A DNA stretch of 49,225 bases. Origin: Mycobacterium parascrofulaceum ATCC BAA-614. Its GTDB lineage: Bacteria > Actinomycetota > Actinomycetes > Mycobacteriales > Mycobacteriaceae. A program made the translations under genes and the position numbers. The stretch covers positions 140,113 to 189,337 of the forward strand of contig NZ_GG770553.1 in NCBI RefSeq assembly GCF_000164135.1, read 5' to 3'. Positions 1-8,633 of the stretch are shown here, in pieces. Below the pieces are notes generated by a model. That model worked only from the letters and a program-made list of their open reading frames with translations, was not told where the DNA came from and did no database searches. Position 1 is the first letter of the stretch. The number at the start of each line of letters is the position of its first letter.

Positions 1-523
1 AGAGCGGCTCGAGGCCCGCCAGGTGCCGCTGCGCCAGTTCGCGGTAGGCCTGCGGATTGACCTTGACCCACATCTCCGCGCCCGTTCCCGCGACCGGGCC
101 CTTGATCTGCGCCGGCGCGCCCACCGCCAGCATCCCGGCCGGGATCTGGGTGCCCGCCGTCACCAGCGAGTGGGCCGCGACCAGGCTGCGCGCGCCGATC
201 ACCGCACCGTCGAGGACCGTGGCGTGGTTGGCGATCAGGGCCTCGGACCCGACGTGCGCCCCGTGAATGCAGCACATGTGCGCCACGGTGGCACCCGGTC
301 CGATGTCGACCGGGATGCCGGGCGGCGCGTGCAGCACGGACCCGTCCTGCACGTTCGCGCCCTCCCGCACCACGATGGGCCCATAATCGCCGCGCAGCAC
401 GGTGTTGAACCACACCGATGCGCCGGCCTCGACGACGACGTCGCCGATCAGGGTGGCGGTCGGGGCGACGAACGCGGTCGGGTCGACCCGCGGCGCACGA
501 CCCTCGAAAGCGAACAGCGGCAT
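1..523 (-). CDS. Gamma-carbonic-anhydrase-family protein (3' end off the window)
   Basis: A 174-residue open frame read from an ATG at 523 runs off the left edge, so the C-terminus is missing. The protein is a left-handed beta-helix hexapeptide-repeat protein of the gamma-carbonic anhydrase/acyltransferase type. It shows the usual V-x-GD-V early motif, RGDYGPI near residues 44-50, and the three metal-ligand histidines expected of this family: H65 (SVLHAP), H82 (TVAHMC) and H87 (CIHGAH). It corresponds in position to Rv3525c, divergent from kshA, and shares with kshA the intergenic KstR box at 606-619, so it may belong to the cholesterol regulon. Whether it hydrates CO2 or is an inactive or acyltransferase relative cannot be told from sequence. 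The family call is firm; substrate is unknown. Confidence 0.85.
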   Translation of the reverse strand, partial: MPLFAFEGRAPRVDPTAFVAPTATLIGDVVVEAGASVWFNTVLRGDYGPIVVREGANVQDGSVLHAPPGIPVDIGPGATVAHMCCIHGAHVGSEALIANHATVLDGAVIGARSLVAAHSLVTAGTQIPAGMLAVGAPAQIKGPVAGTGAEMWVKVNPQAYRELAQRHLAGLEPL

Positions 524-605
524 CGTCTAGATATACCCCGAGCGCGCATACGCCGGGCGTATCCGCAGCCAGACGCGCCGTCATTGCGCGCCCCCGCCGC
601 AAAAC

Positions 606-619
606 TGTAACGTGTTCTA
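606..619. promoter_or_regulatory. KstR operator
   Basis: TGTAACGTGTTCTA fits the KstR box TNNAACNNGTTNNA at every fixed position. It lies between the divergent carbonic-anhydrase-like gene (start 523) and kshA (start 650), so repression of either or both is expected until cholesterol-derived ligand appears. Confidence 0.85.
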
Positions 620-649
620 GTTAGAGGGCCAGCGAGTTGGAGGTGACAG

Positions 650-1810
650 GTGAGTACCGACACCAAGGCGGTCGGCATCCGGGAGATCGATCCCGGCGCA
701 TTGCCGACGAGGTACGCCCGGGGCTGGCATTGCCTGGGCGTCGCGAAGGATTTCCAGGACGGCAAGCCGCACTCGATCGAGGCGTTCGGCACCAAGCTGG
801 TTGTCTTCGCCGACTCCCACGGCGACATCAAGGTGCTGGACGGCTACTGCCGGCACATGGGTGGTGACCTGTCGGAGGGCACCATCAAGGGTGACGAGGT
901 GGCCTGCCCGTTCCACGACTGGCGCTGGGGCGGTGATGGCCGCTGCAAGCTGGTGCCGTACGCCAAGCGCACGCCCAAGACGGCGCGCACCCGCTCGTGG
1001 ACGACCGATGTGCGCGGGGGCCTGCTGTTCGTCTGGCACGACCACGAGCAGAATCCGCCGGACCCCGCGGTCCGGATTCCGGACATCCCGGAAGCCGCCA
1101 GCGACGAGTGGACCGAATGGCGGTGGAATCGCATCCTCATCGAGGGGTCGAACTGCCGCGACATCATCGACAACGTCACCGACATGGCGCACTTCTTCTA
1201 CATCCATTTCGGTCTGCCGACGTACTTCAAGAACGTCTTCGAGGGCCACATCGCGTCGCAATACCTGCACAACGTGGGCCGGCCGGACGTCAACGACCTG
1301 GGCACCTCCTACGGCGAGGCGCACCTCGACTCGGAGGCGTCCTACTTCGGGCCGTCGTTCATGATCAACTGGCTGCACAACAGCTACGGCGGCTACAAGG
1401 CCGAGTCGATCCTGATCAACTGCCACTACCCGGTGACCCAGAACTCGTTCGTGCTGCAGTGGGGAGTCATCGTCGAAAAGCCCAAGGGCATGGACGAGGA
1501 GATGACCGACAAGCTGTCGCGGGTGTTCACCGAAGGCGTCAGCAAGGGCTTTTTGCAGGACGTCGAAATCTGGAGGCACAAGACCCGCATCGACAACCCG
1601 CTGCTGGTCGAGGAGGACGGTGCCGTCTACCAGCTGCGCCGCTGGTACCAACAGTTCTACGTCGACGTCGCCGACATCCAGCCGGAGATGGTGGAGCGCT
1701 TCGAGATCGAGGTCGACACCACCCGCGCCAACGAGTACTGGAACGCCGAGGTCGAAGAGAACCTGAAGGCGGCCAAGGATTCCGAAGAAGTCCCCGCGGA
1801 GCAGCACTGA
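650..1810 (+). CDS. kshA: 3-ketosteroid 9-alpha-hydroxylase, oxygenase component
   Basis: KshA is the Rieske oxygenase that hydroxylates C9 of androstenedione-type 3-ketosteroids. With KstD this opens ring B; electrons come from the reductase KshB, which is not encoded here. The 386-residue protein has the Rieske [2Fe-2S] ligands C67-x-H69 and C86-x2-H89. The mononuclear iron site is D178/H181/H186, with D304 at the matching position further on; all agree with the M. tuberculosis enzyme. The start is GTG at 650, preceded by a strong GGAGG 7 nt upstream. The KstR box lies 30 bp upstream of the start, so this transcript, unlike several others here, has a short leader with a Shine-Dalgarno sequence. 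Confidence 0.97.
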   Translation: MSTDTKAVGIREIDPGALPTRYARGWHCLGVAKDFQDGKPHSIEAFGTKLVVFADSHGDIKVLDGYCRHMGGDLSEGTIKGDEVACPFHDWRWGGDGRCKLVPYAKRTPKTARTRSWTTDVRGGLLFVWHDHEQNPPDPAVRIPDIPEAASDEWTEWRWNRILIEGSNCRDIIDNVTDMAHFFYIHFGLPTYFKNVFEGHIASQYLHNVGRPDVNDLGTSYGEAHLDSEASYFGPSFMINWLHNSYGGYKAESILINCHYPVTQNSFVLQWGVIVEKPKGMDEEMTDKLSRVFTEGVSKGFLQDVEIWRHKTRIDNPLLVEEDGAVYQLRRWYQQFYVDVADIQPEMVERFEIEVDTTRANEYWNAEVEENLKAAKDSEEVPAEQH

Positions 1811-1815
1811 CCGAT

Positions 1816-2283
1816 ATGCCCGACGATCAGCCGGCAGTTCCTGACGTCGATCGGCTCGCTCGATCGATGCTGTTGCTGCACGGCGACGGGCACGACCACG
1901 ACGAGCGGCCCTCGAGTTCGGACGGCAACGGCGGAGCTCGTGCTGGTTTAGCGTCGAAGTCAAGGGATTTCAGCAACGACCCGCAACGCGCCGCCGCGGT
2001 GGCCGAGGCCAGCCGCGCCGACCGCGAGCGCTACCTCAGCTCGGGGCTGCTGCCGGTGGATTGCCGGTTCTGCCACGTCACGGTCACCGTGCGGCGGCTC
2101 GGTCCCGGCCACACCGCGGTGCAGTGGAACACCGAAGCGTGGCAGCGCTGCGCGCATTTCACCGAGGTGCGCAACTCCGGTGGCGACACCGCGCGCATCC
2201 GGTCATGCCCCAAGTTGACCGACAGCATCGAGCACGCGGTCGCGGAGGGTTATCTGGGCGAGCCGGCTCCCGAGGACGACTGA
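1816..2283 (+). CDS. Conserved hypothetical protein (Rv3527-like)
   Basis: A 155-residue protein starting at ATG 1816, only 5 nt after the kshA stop, so it is almost certainly co-transcribed with kshA. The N-terminal third is rich in Asp, His and Ser and looks disordered. The C-terminal part contains a CRFCH pair and two further cysteines (QRCAHF, RSCPKL), a pattern that could bind a metal. No catalytic motif was recognised. Its position and length match Rv3527 of M. tuberculosis, a KstR-regulated gene of unknown function. A role next to KshA, such as a small redox or assembly partner, would be inference only. Confidence 0.8.
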   Translation: MPDDQPAVPDVDRLARSMLLLHGDGHDHDERPSSSDGNGGARAGLASKSRDFSNDPQRAAAVAEASRADRERYLSSGLLPVDCRFCHVTVTVRRLGPGHTAVQWNTEAWQRCAHFTEVRNSGGDTARIRSCPKLTDSIEHAVAEGYLGEPAPEDD

Positions 2284-2284
2284 T

Positions 2285-3430
2285 CTACAGCCCGGCGAAG
2301 CGCTCCTTGACGGTTTCGACGGTCAGCCCGTAATCGGCCAGCGAGTAACGATGTTTCGGCGCCCGCTCGCCGGACTGGCTGGCGGCGTGCGTCTTCTCCA
2401 TCGCCGTCCGCGCCTCGTCGGTCAGCGTCAGGCCGAAGTGCCGGTAGATGTCGGTCACCGTGCCGAGCGGATCGGCGATCAGGTCCTTGTAGTCAACGTC
2501 GTAGAACTGGGCCGGCGAGTATTTGGCGCGCGCGGTGTTGAAGCGCTCCAGGCCCCGCGACCAGGTGTCCATTGCGTCGGCGCCGATTTGGGCCCCGTCG
2601 AACGTCGTCGACCATCCCTCGGCGGTGTGCTGGGCCAGCGAGCACATCGACGCCATGATCGTCTCGACCGGCCGATGCGTCTGGATCACCAGCGCGTCGG
2701 GGTAGGTCGCCATCAAGGCGTCCAACGCGAACAGATGGCTGGGATTCTTCAGCACCCAGCGCTTTTCGGTGTCATTGAGCCCGATCAGCTGCAGGTTTTT
2801 GCGGTGCCGCTGGTAGGACGGCGTCCAATCCTGCTCCGACAGCCAGTGCGCGTAGCTCGGGAGGTGCGCCAGCGTCTCGTAGGACACCGAGTGCAGCGAC
2901 TGCCGGAGCAGCTGCCAGCATTCCTCGAGTTCGTAGGCGGCCATGAAATGCAGGCCGGTGTAGCCGGGATTCTCCTGGTGGTGCCGGGTGAATTGCGCGT
3001 CGAGCTGCTGGTAGAGCGGGTGGGACTCCCAGGTTTCGCGCGGTGGTCGCGGCTGCGGGAACTCGGCCAGCCACATGTGCAGGCCCTGATGCGTGGGGTC
3101 TGCGCCCAGCAGGCGGTGCAGCGCGGTGGTGCCGGTGCGCACCAGGCCGGTGACGAAGATCGGCCGTTCGATCACCACGTCGGCGTGCTGGGGATACTGC
3201 TTCCAGGACGCCTCGGACAGCAGCCTGGCCACCAGCGCGCCGCGCAGGAAGAACCGATTCATCTTGCTGCCCAACACCGTAAGGCCCGCCTCGCGCCGAT
3301 AGGAGTCCAGCAGCACCTCCAGCGCTTCGCGATAGTTGTCGTCGTCGGCGCCGAAGTCGTCGAGCCCGGTCAGCTTGGTGGCCGACGCGTGCAACTCGTC
3401 GACGGTGCCGATGTCGGTGCGATCGGACAT
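2285..3430 (-). CDS. Sulfotransferase-like protein (Rv3529c-like)
   Basis: A 381-residue protein with the sulfotransferase fold signatures. P90-IFVTGLVRTGTT matches the 5'-phosphosulfate loop that binds PAPS, and the later HRPVETIMAS segment matches the 3'-phosphate-binding region. It is the last gene of a three-gene minus-strand operon (DUF1214 protein, SDR, this gene). Its ATG overlaps the SDR stop by one base (TGATG), which implies translational coupling. The stop faces the Rv3527-like gene with one base between the two stop codons. It matches Rv3529c in order and size. The acceptor is unknown; genes of this group are KstR-controlled in M. tuberculosis but no sulfated steroid is established for it. 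Confidence 0.85.
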   Translation of the reverse strand: MSDRTDIGTVDELHASATKLTGLDDFGADDDNYREALEVLLDSYRREAGLTVLGSKMNRFFLRGALVARLLSEASWKQYPQHADVVIERPIFVTGLVRTGTTALHRLLGADPTHQGLHMWLAEFPQPRPPRETWESHPLYQQLDAQFTRHHQENPGYTGLHFMAAYELEECWQLLRQSLHSVSYETLAHLPSYAHWLSEQDWTPSYQRHRKNLQLIGLNDTEKRWVLKNPSHLFALDALMATYPDALVIQTHRPVETIMASMCSLAQHTAEGWSTTFDGAQIGADAMDTWSRGLERFNTARAKYSPAQFYDVDYKDLIADPLGTVTDIYRHFGLTLTDEARTAMEKTHAASQSGERAPKHRYSLADYGLTVETVKERFAGL

Positions 3431-4212
3431 CAGTGGTGGTACTCCCCGCAGTTGACGTCCAGGGTCTGTCCGGTGATGCCGCTGGACAGATCGCTGGCCA
3501 GGAAAAGGATCGCCGAGGCGACCTCGTCTTCGGTGGGCAAGCGCTTCAGGTCGGAGTTCGCCGCGGTGGCCGCGTAGATCTGGTCCGCCGTGGTGCCATA
3601 CTTGCCGGCCTGGTGCTCGAAATAAGCCTGCAATGTTTCGCCCCAGATATATCCGGGTGCAACGGAATTGACGCGGATTCCCTTCTCGCCCAGCTCGGTG
3701 GCCAGCGATTGTGACATGGACAGCAGCGCCGACTTGGCCATCTTGTAGGCGCCGTACTTGGCCTGGGAGTGGCGCAGCACCATCGAGTTGACGTTGACGA
3801 TCGATCCGTGCGACTTCTCCAGCGCGGGCGTGAAAGCCTGGATGAGGCGCAGCGCGCCCAGGGCGCTGAGCTCGATCGCGTCACGGATGTGCTGGAAACT
3901 GGTGCCCGCCAACGGTTTCATCGAGGGCACCCGGAACGCGTTGTTGATCAGCACGTCGACCTTGCCGTAGGTCGCCATGGTGGTCTCGACGAGGTAGTTC
4001 ACCTCGTCGTCGTCGGTGATGTCGGCGCGCACCGCCAACGCCCTGCGCCCGGTGTCGTTGACCTGCTTGGCCACGCTCTCCAGCCGCTCGACCGTCCGCG
4101 CCGCCAGCACCAGGTCGGCGCCATTTTGGGAGCACCTGTGGGCCAGGGTGGTGCCCAGCCCCGGGCCGACACCGCTGATGACGACGACCTTCTCCGCTAG
4201 CAATCCTGACAT
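3430..4212 (-). CDS. Short-chain dehydrogenase/reductase (Rv3530c-like)
   Basis: Classical SDR of 260 residues when started at the ATG at 4212, matching the length of Rv3530c; an in-frame upstream start at 4272 would add an unlikely extension overlapping the previous gene. The Rossmann glycine motif is GVGPGLG (residues 14-20), the NNA motif is at 90-92, and the catalytic triad is S143, Y156, K160 (YKMAK). It probably oxidises or reduces a hydroxyl/keto group on a steroid intermediate using NAD(P), but the substrate is not known. It begins 2 nt after the stop of the DUF1214 gene and overlaps the sulfotransferase-like start by one base, so the three genes form one operon. Confidence 0.87.
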   Translation of the reverse strand: MSGLLAEKVVVISGVGPGLGTTLAHRCSQNGADLVLAARTVERLESVAKQVNDTGRRALAVRADITDDDEVNYLVETTMATYGKVDVLINNAFRVPSMKPLAGTSFQHIRDAIELSALGALRLIQAFTPALEKSHGSIVNVNSMVLRHSQAKYGAYKMAKSALLSMSQSLATELGEKGIRVNSVAPGYIWGETLQAYFEHQAGKYGTTADQIYAATAANSDLKRLPTEDEVASAILFLASDLSSGITGQTLDVNCGEYHH

Positions 4213-4214
4213 CG

Positions 4215-5342
4215 TCACCCCAGCATCCTGGCCGCAATTTGTTGCTGGCGCAGCGCTATTCGCGCACGCCACTCGTCGTCGGAGATCTTATTGTGTTCGT
4301 AGTGGGGCAGCTTGGCCGGTATGGCGTCGAAGTCGACCAGCTCCACGGTGGGGCCATCGGCCTCGGTGAGCTCCCGCGACACCCGCTGCCAGCGGAACTG
4401 CAGAATACCCCGCCGATGGCCCAGGGTCTCCACCCAGTTGGTCACCCCCGGGTTCCGGTCGGCGACGACGATTCGCACTTTCCCATCCGGATCCGCCTGC
4501 GCCTGAGTGTTGTTCAGCGACGTCTGGTGGTTGATGTAGTCCAGCGAGATGTACCACAGGCTGCCCAGTTGAAAGCCGAGGTAGGGCGCGTCGGAGACCG
4601 GGATGGTGATCACCAGGGCCTGATCGGGCCTCAGGTCGTAGTGGCCGACCGACGAATACTGCGTTGCCAGGCCACCCGGCGTCAACCGGGGCGCCACCAT
4701 CGTGTTCACCGGGAGGTCGAGATAGAACCACTGCGGGAATTGCAGCCACGTCTTCACCCGGTTGACGAGCTGCTTTCCGGCGGTGGCGTAACGCTTTTCG
4801 ATGGTTTCGCGGGTCAGCGGCGGTGGGGCGGTGCCCGCGGTGTCCAGCCGGGAGATGGCCAGGGTGCCGCGCTGTGCGGACCAGTCGCCGTAGACCTCGC
4901 GGATGACCAGTTGGCCGGGGCTGGTGGGACGCACCCGCCACTCGAAGCTGCCGTCGGCGGCGATCTCGAGTTCACGGTCGTCGAACGCGGCCTGGCTGGC
5001 CGGTACGTTGTCGTCGGTGTATTCACCGCCGAGCAGCTGGAAGCTCAGGTCGGTCGTGGTGCCGCGCCGGCCGGTGACGACGTAGTCGTGATTGGCGTGC
5101 ACCCGGGTGCCGAAGTAGAGGGTGTCGGGATTGTCCAGGCCCATCTTGGTGAACGGGCCGGTGCCCGACTGCAGGAATGGGTGGTCGCGGTCGTAGTCGA
5201 AGGCCAGGTGCATGCAGCCGGCGATGCAGCCGGCGAGATATTGCATTCCTTCGAGCAGGTCGGCTTCGGTCTCGATGAAGGGCGCGTCGGCGACCAGTTT
5301 CTCGGCTTCGGCGATCGCGGAGGTGAGAGGATCAGTGAACAC
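4215..5342 (-). CDS. DUF1214-domain protein (Rv3531c-like)
   Basis: A 375-residue soluble protein, the same length as Rv3531c, with the beta-rich DUF1214 region in its C-terminal half (around the PQWFYLDLPVN and LGSLWYISLDY segments). No signal peptide or membrane segment is evident. Function is unknown. It heads the three-gene operon that ends at 2285. The GTG at 5342 is chosen because a TANNNT hexamer (TAGCGT, 5354-5349 on the minus strand) lies exactly 6 nt upstream and there is no ribosome-binding site, an arrangement typical of leaderless mycobacterial transcripts. The KstR box at 5353-5366 overlaps that hexamer, so regulation by KstR is strongly implied. Confidence 0.85.
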   Translation of the reverse strand: MFTDPLTSAIAEAEKLVADAPFIETEADLLEGMQYLAGCIAGCMHLAFDYDRDHPFLQSGTGPFTKMGLDNPDTLYFGTRVHANHDYVVTGRRGTTTDLSFQLLGGEYTDDNVPASQAAFDDRELEIAADGSFEWRVRPTSPGQLVIREVYGDWSAQRGTLAISRLDTAGTAPPPLTRETIEKRYATAGKQLVNRVKTWLQFPQWFYLDLPVNTMVAPRLTPGGLATQYSSVGHYDLRPDQALVITIPVSDAPYLGFQLGSLWYISLDYINHQTSLNNTQAQADPDGKVRIVVADRNPGVTNWVETLGHRRGILQFRWQRVSRELTEADGPTVELVDFDAIPAKLPHYEHNKISDDEWRARIALRQQQIAARMLG

Positions 5343-5348
5343 GCCTAG

Positions 5349-5354
5349 ACGCTA
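5349..5354 (-). promoter_or_regulatory. Predicted -10 element for leaderless DUF1214 operon
   Basis: Read on the minus strand this is TAGCGT, followed by six bases and then the GTG start at 5342. Its first two bases are the terminal TA of the KstR operator, so repressor binding would directly occlude the -10 element. Confidence 0.6.
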
Positions 5355-5366
5355 GAACGTGTTCTA
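5353..5366. promoter_or_regulatory. KstR operator
   Basis: TAGAACGTGTTCTA matches the KstR consensus TNNAACNNGTTNNA and is symmetric except for the central dinucleotide. It sits 10 bp upstream of the DUF1214 gene start and downstream of the haemophore-like gene on the same strand. Confidence 0.88.
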
Positions 5367-5430
5367 CTTTTTCGTCAATGGCGAACGTTCCCGCGCGTCG
5401 GCCGCGGCGTTCACGGACGAGGCCGGCTCG

Positions 5431-5733
5431 CTACGGTGGGCAGGAGTGGGAGAGGTCGATGAGGTGCTGGCGTACGTCGGGATGCCGGTTCAGGTAGTCG
5501 ATGACGTTGGGGCCGCCACCTTCCGCCTCGGATCTGGCCTGCAGCTGCGCATGGAGGTCCGGATGCCGCTGCAGGTACGAGTTGATGGATGCACCCACGT
5601 CCTGATTGCACTGGGGAGCGGCGTTGGCCGTTGGCAGTGCGATCGTCGTCGCGGCGATGGCGGTGAGTAGTCCCCCGGCGAGCAGGCCGTACCGTCCCCG
5701 GCGAGGACCGACTTTCTTGTCTGTCGTGCTCAT
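5431..5733 (-). CDS. Secreted haemophore-like (MHB-type) small protein
   Basis: A 100-residue exported protein. After a basic N-terminus there is a hydrophobic segment (LLAGGLLTAIAATTIAL) ending in a TANAAP cleavage region, so the mature protein is about 64 residues. The mature part has two cysteines (CNQDV near its start, HSCPP at its end) that can form a disulfide. It carries a duplicated HPD motif, YLQRHPDL and YLNRHPDV, typical of the mycobacterial haemophore/haem-binding (MHB) family related to Rv0203. The ATG at 5733 is chosen because the longer reading frame lacks a signal peptide. It lies 53 bp downstream of hsaF on the same strand, at the place where M. tuberculosis has PPE61/PPE62. 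Haem binding is inferred from family, not shown. Confidence 0.75.
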   Translation of the reverse strand: MSTTDKKVGPRRGRYGLLAGGLLTAIAATTIALPTANAAPQCNQDVGASINSYLQRHPDLHAQLQARSEAEGGGPNVIDYLNRHPDVRQHLIDLSHSCPP

Positions 5734-5786
5734 GCGCGCCAGGCTACTCGCGGTTCCTTTGCGTCGCCTGTGCGCGCGGAAGCGGG

Positions 5787-6848
5787 CTACTTGGCGACCG
5801 CCGAGCCGCTTTCTTGCTCGCGTTTGATCTCCAGCGCGATGTCGATGAGTTGGTCTTCTTGGCCGCCGATGAGTTTGCGTTGGCCGGCGCGGTGCAGCAG
5901 TTGGTGGGCGGGTACGCCGTAGCGTTCGGATTGGCGGATGGCGTGTTTGAGGAAGCTGGAGTAGACCCCGGAGTAGCCCATGATCAGGGCGTTGCGGTCC
6001 AGCAGGCATTCGGCGGGCATGGCCGGGGCGACGACCTCTTCGGCGGCGTCGGCGATGTCGAAGAAGTCGATGCCGGTCTTGACGCCGATCTTGTCGAACA
6101 CCCCGATGAGCGCCTCGACGGGGGCGTTGCCGGCTCCGGCGCCGAACCGGCGGCACGAGCCGTCGATCTGCTTGGCGCCCGCGCGCACGGCCTCCACCGA
6201 GTTGGCCACCCCGAGGCCGAGGTTCTCATGCCCGTGGAAGCCGACTTGGGCGTCGTCGCCGAGTTCGGCGACCAGCGCGGCCACCCGGTCGCGCACGCCC
6301 TCGAGGACCAGCGCGCCGGCCGAGTCGACCACGTAGACGCACTGGCAGCCGGCGTCGGCCATGATGCGGGCCTGGGCGGCGAGTTTTTCCGGCGCGATGG
6401 TGTGGCTCATCATCAGGAACCCGACGGTTTCCAGGCCCAGCTCGCGGGCCAGGCCGAAGTGCTGGATGGAGACGTCGGCCTCGGTGCAGTGGGTGGCGAT
6501 CCGGCAGATCGAGCCGCCGTTGTTCTGGGCTTCTTTGATGTCCTCCTTGGTGCCCACCCCGGGCAGCATCAGAAAGGCGATCTTGGCTTCCTTGGCCGTG
6601 GCGGCGGCCAGCTTGATCAGCTCCTGCTCGGGGGTTCTGGAGAAGCCGTAGTTGAAGCTCGACCCGCCCAGCCCGTCGCCGTGGGTGACCTCGATGACCG
6701 GCACGCCGGCGGTGTCCAGGGCGGCCACGATCGCGCCCACCTCGTCTTTGGTGAACTGGTGGCGCTTGTGATGCGAGCCGTCCCGCAGCGACGTGTCGGT
6801 CAGCCGCACATCCCAGATCGGGTTGAAGAAAATCTCTTGGGTGCTCAT
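5787..6848 (-). CDS. hsaF: 4-hydroxy-2-oxohexanoate/4-hydroxy-2-oxovalerate aldolase
   Basis: HsaF cleaves the 4-hydroxy-2-oxoacid made from steroid rings A/B into pyruvate and an aldehyde, which is channelled to HsaG. The 353-residue protein begins with the class II aldolase TIM-barrel motif: catalytic R22, metal-binding D23 and H26 in [10 protein letters not shown]. The second metal motif HGHEN occurs in the middle of the barrel. The C-terminal region after about residue 280 is the communication domain that contacts the dehydrogenase. Its ATG (6848) overlaps the hsaG stop by four bases (ATGA), consistent with stoichiometric production of the two-subunit complex. Order hsaE-hsaG-hsaF matches Rv3536c-Rv3534c. 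Confidence 0.96.
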   Translation of the reverse strand: MSTQEIFFNPIWDVRLTDTSLRDGSHHKRHQFTKDEVGAIVAALDTAGVPVIEVTHGDGLGGSSFNYGFSRTPEQELIKLAAATAKEAKIAFLMLPGVGTKEDIKEAQNNGGSICRIATHCTEADVSIQHFGLARELGLETVGFLMMSHTIAPEKLAAQARIMADAGCQCVYVVDSAGALVLEGVRDRVAALVAELGDDAQVGFHGHENLGLGVANSVEAVRAGAKQIDGSCRRFGAGAGNAPVEALIGVFDKIGVKTGIDFFDIADAAEEVVAPAMPAECLLDRNALIMGYSGVYSSFLKHAIRQSERYGVPAHQLLHRAGQRKLIGGQEDQLIDIALEIKREQESGSAVAK

Positions 6849-7765
6849 GCCTGCGCTCCTGGCGCCGTCGCGGACAAGGATTCCTTGGCGATCTCCTCGC
6901 CGACCTTGGTCGCCGCGGCGGTCATGATGTCCAGGTTGCCCGCATACGGGGGCAGGTAATCGCCGGCGCCCTCGACCTCGACGAACGTGGTGACCACGGC
7001 CTGACCGCCGGAATTGAGCGACGGCTCGTCGAACTGCGGCTCGTTGAGCAGCCGGTAGCCCGGCACGTAGGTCTGCACCTCGGCCACCACCTCGTGGATC
7101 GACGCCGCGATCGCGTCGCGGTCGGCGTCCTCGGGGATCGCGCAGAAGATGGTGTCGCGCATGATCATCGGCGGATCGGCCGGATTCAAGATGATGATCG
7201 CCTTACCGCGCTTGGCGCCCCCGATGGTCTGCACACCCCTACTGGTGGTCTTGGTGAACTCGTCGATGTTGGCCCGCGTCCCGGGGCCGGCGGAGACCGA
7301 CGCCACCGACGCCACGATCTCGGCGTACGGCACCTCCACGACCCGGGAGACCGCGTAGACGATCGGGATGGTCGCCTGCCCCCCGCAGGTGATCATGTTG
7401 ACGTTCGGCGCGTCCAAATGCTGGCGCAGATTCGCCGGCGGAATCACCGCCGGGCCCACCGCGGCCGGGGTCAAATCGATGGCCCTAATCCCCGCCGCCG
7501 CATACTTCGGCGCGGCGTCGCGATGCACATAGGCACTGGTCGCCTCGAACACCAAGTCGGGCTTCTCGGACCGGGCCAGCAGCCAGTCCACCCCCTCGTG
7601 GGTGGTCTCCAAACCCAGCTTGCGGGCCCGGGCCAGCCCCTCGCTTTCCGGGTCGATGCCCACCATCCACCGCGGCTCCAGCCAGTCGGACCGCAACAAC
7701 TTGTAGAGCAGGTCAGTGCTGATGTTGCCCGACCCGACAATGGCCACACTCGCCTTAGACGGCAC
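6845..7765 (-). CDS. hsaG: Acylating propanal/acetaldehyde dehydrogenase
   Basis: HsaG converts the aldehyde released by HsaF into propionyl-CoA or acetyl-CoA with NAD+ and CoA. The 306-residue protein has the N-terminal NAD-binding loop GSGNIS (residues 11-16) and the nucleophilic cysteine C127 in MITCGGQ. The GTG at 7765 is preferred over farther upstream starts. It is preceded by AGGAG about 7 nt upstream, begins 10 nt after the hsaE stop, and gives the usual length (303 aa in M. tuberculosis). The gene is the middle of the hsaE-hsaG-hsaF operon and its stop overlaps the hsaF start. Confidence 0.95.
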   Translation of the reverse strand: MPSKASVAIVGSGNISTDLLYKLLRSDWLEPRWMVGIDPESEGLARARKLGLETTHEGVDWLLARSEKPDLVFEATSAYVHRDAAPKYAAAGIRAIDLTPAAVGPAVIPPANLRQHLDAPNVNMITCGGQATIPIVYAVSRVVEVPYAEIVASVASVSAGPGTRANIDEFTKTTSRGVQTIGGAKRGKAIIILNPADPPMIMRDTIFCAIPEDADRDAIAASIHEVVAEVQTYVPGYRLLNEPQFDEPSLNSGGQAVVTTFVEVEGAGDYLPPYAGNLDIMTAAATKVGEEIAKESLSATAPGAQA

Positions 7766-7775
7766 GATAACGCTC

Positions 7776-8561
7776 CTATTCGAATGACAGCCGGACACAG
7801 CCCAGGCCCGTGAAGTCGGCCACAAAGTCGTCGCCGGCGTGCGCGTCGATGGCTCGCGTGCACGATCCGGGAAGCACCAGGTCGCCCTTGCGCAACCGCA
7901 CGCCGAAGCCCTCCACCTTGCGGGCCAGCCAGGCCACCGCGGTGACCGGATTGCCCAGCACCGCGTCGGTACGCCCCGTGGCCACCACCTCACCGTTGCA
8001 GCGCAGCACCGCATCGATGCCCTTGACGTCGATGTCGCGCGGCGCAACGCGTGCCTCACCGAGCACGAAGCCCGCCGACGAGGCGTTGTCGGCGATCGTG
8101 TCGCACAACTCGATCTTCCAGTCGGTGATCCGGGTGTCGATCAACTCGATCGAGGGCACCAACGCCTCGGTGGCCGCCAGCACGTCGCCCTCGGTGCACT
8201 CGGCCCCCGGCAGGTCGGCATTCAGGAGGAAACCCACCTCCACCTCGACGCGCGGCCACAGGTATCGACTCGCCTTGACCCGGGTGTCCTCGAACAACTG
8301 CATCTCGTCCAGCAAATGCCCGTAGTCGGGCTCGTCGACCCCCATCATCTGCTGGATCGCCTTGGACGACAGGCCCACCTTGTGGCCCAGCACCCGGGCG
8401 CCCTCGGCGACCCGCTGGCGGATGTTGATCAACTGAATCTCATACGCGTCGACCACATCGATCTCCGGGTGGACAGCGGTCAGCGGCGCGATCGGCTCGC
8501 GGCTTCGCTCCGCCTGCGCCAGGTCGGCAGCAAGCTCGTCTCGCGTCGCAACACTGAGCAT
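7776..8561 (-). CDS. hsaE: 2-hydroxyhexa-2,4-dienoate hydratase
   Basis: HsaE hydrates the 2-hydroxydienoate released from steroid ring A to the 4-hydroxy-2-oxoacid used by HsaF. The 261-residue protein, identical in length to Rv3536c, has the hallmark hydratase segments of the fumarylacetoacetase-like family: [19 protein letters not shown] and the [11 protein letters not shown] loop. Start ATG at 8561 is preceded by GAGGAG at a good distance. The gene heads the minus-strand hsaE-hsaG-hsaF operon, divergent from kstD. The single KstR box at 8619-8632 can control both directions. Confidence 0.95.
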   Translation of the reverse strand: MLSVATRDELAADLAQAERSREPIAPLTAVHPEIDVVDAYEIQLINIRQRVAEGARVLGHKVGLSSKAIQQMMGVDEPDYGHLLDEMQLFEDTRVKASRYLWPRVEVEVGFLLNADLPGAECTEGDVLAATEALVPSIELIDTRITDWKIELCDTIADNASSAGFVLGEARVAPRDIDVKGIDAVLRCNGEVVATGRTDAVLGNPVTAVAWLARKVEGFGVRLRKGDLVLPGSCTRAIDAHAGDDFVADFTGLGCVRLSFE

Positions 8562-8618
8562 CTGCGGAAGTCTCCTCGTTCGTGTGACCGGCCCAGTAGC
8601 GCCCGGCCCGCGCAATTC

Positions 8619-8632
8619 TATAACGTGTTCTA
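8619..8632. promoter_or_regulatory. KstR operator overlapping the kstD start region
   Basis: TATAACGTGTTCTA matches the KstR box at all fixed positions. It ends one base before the kstD ATG at 8634 and contains TAACGT (8621-8626) 7 nt before that ATG, so operator and -10 element coincide. It also lies 58 bp upstream of hsaE. Confidence 0.87.
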
Positions 8633-8633
8633 C

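Noticed and set aside
2351..3577. Long plus-strand open frame (about 408 codons) over the sulfotransferase gene
   Set aside because: It is antisense to two well-supported minus-strand genes and its translation is low-complexity Arg/Gly/His-rich, typical of GC-rich shadow frames.
7839..8633. N-terminal extension of kstD upstream of 8634
   Set aside because: The frame runs antisense through hsaE and the KstR operator; the FAD motif begins right after ATG 8634 and the resulting length matches known KstD.
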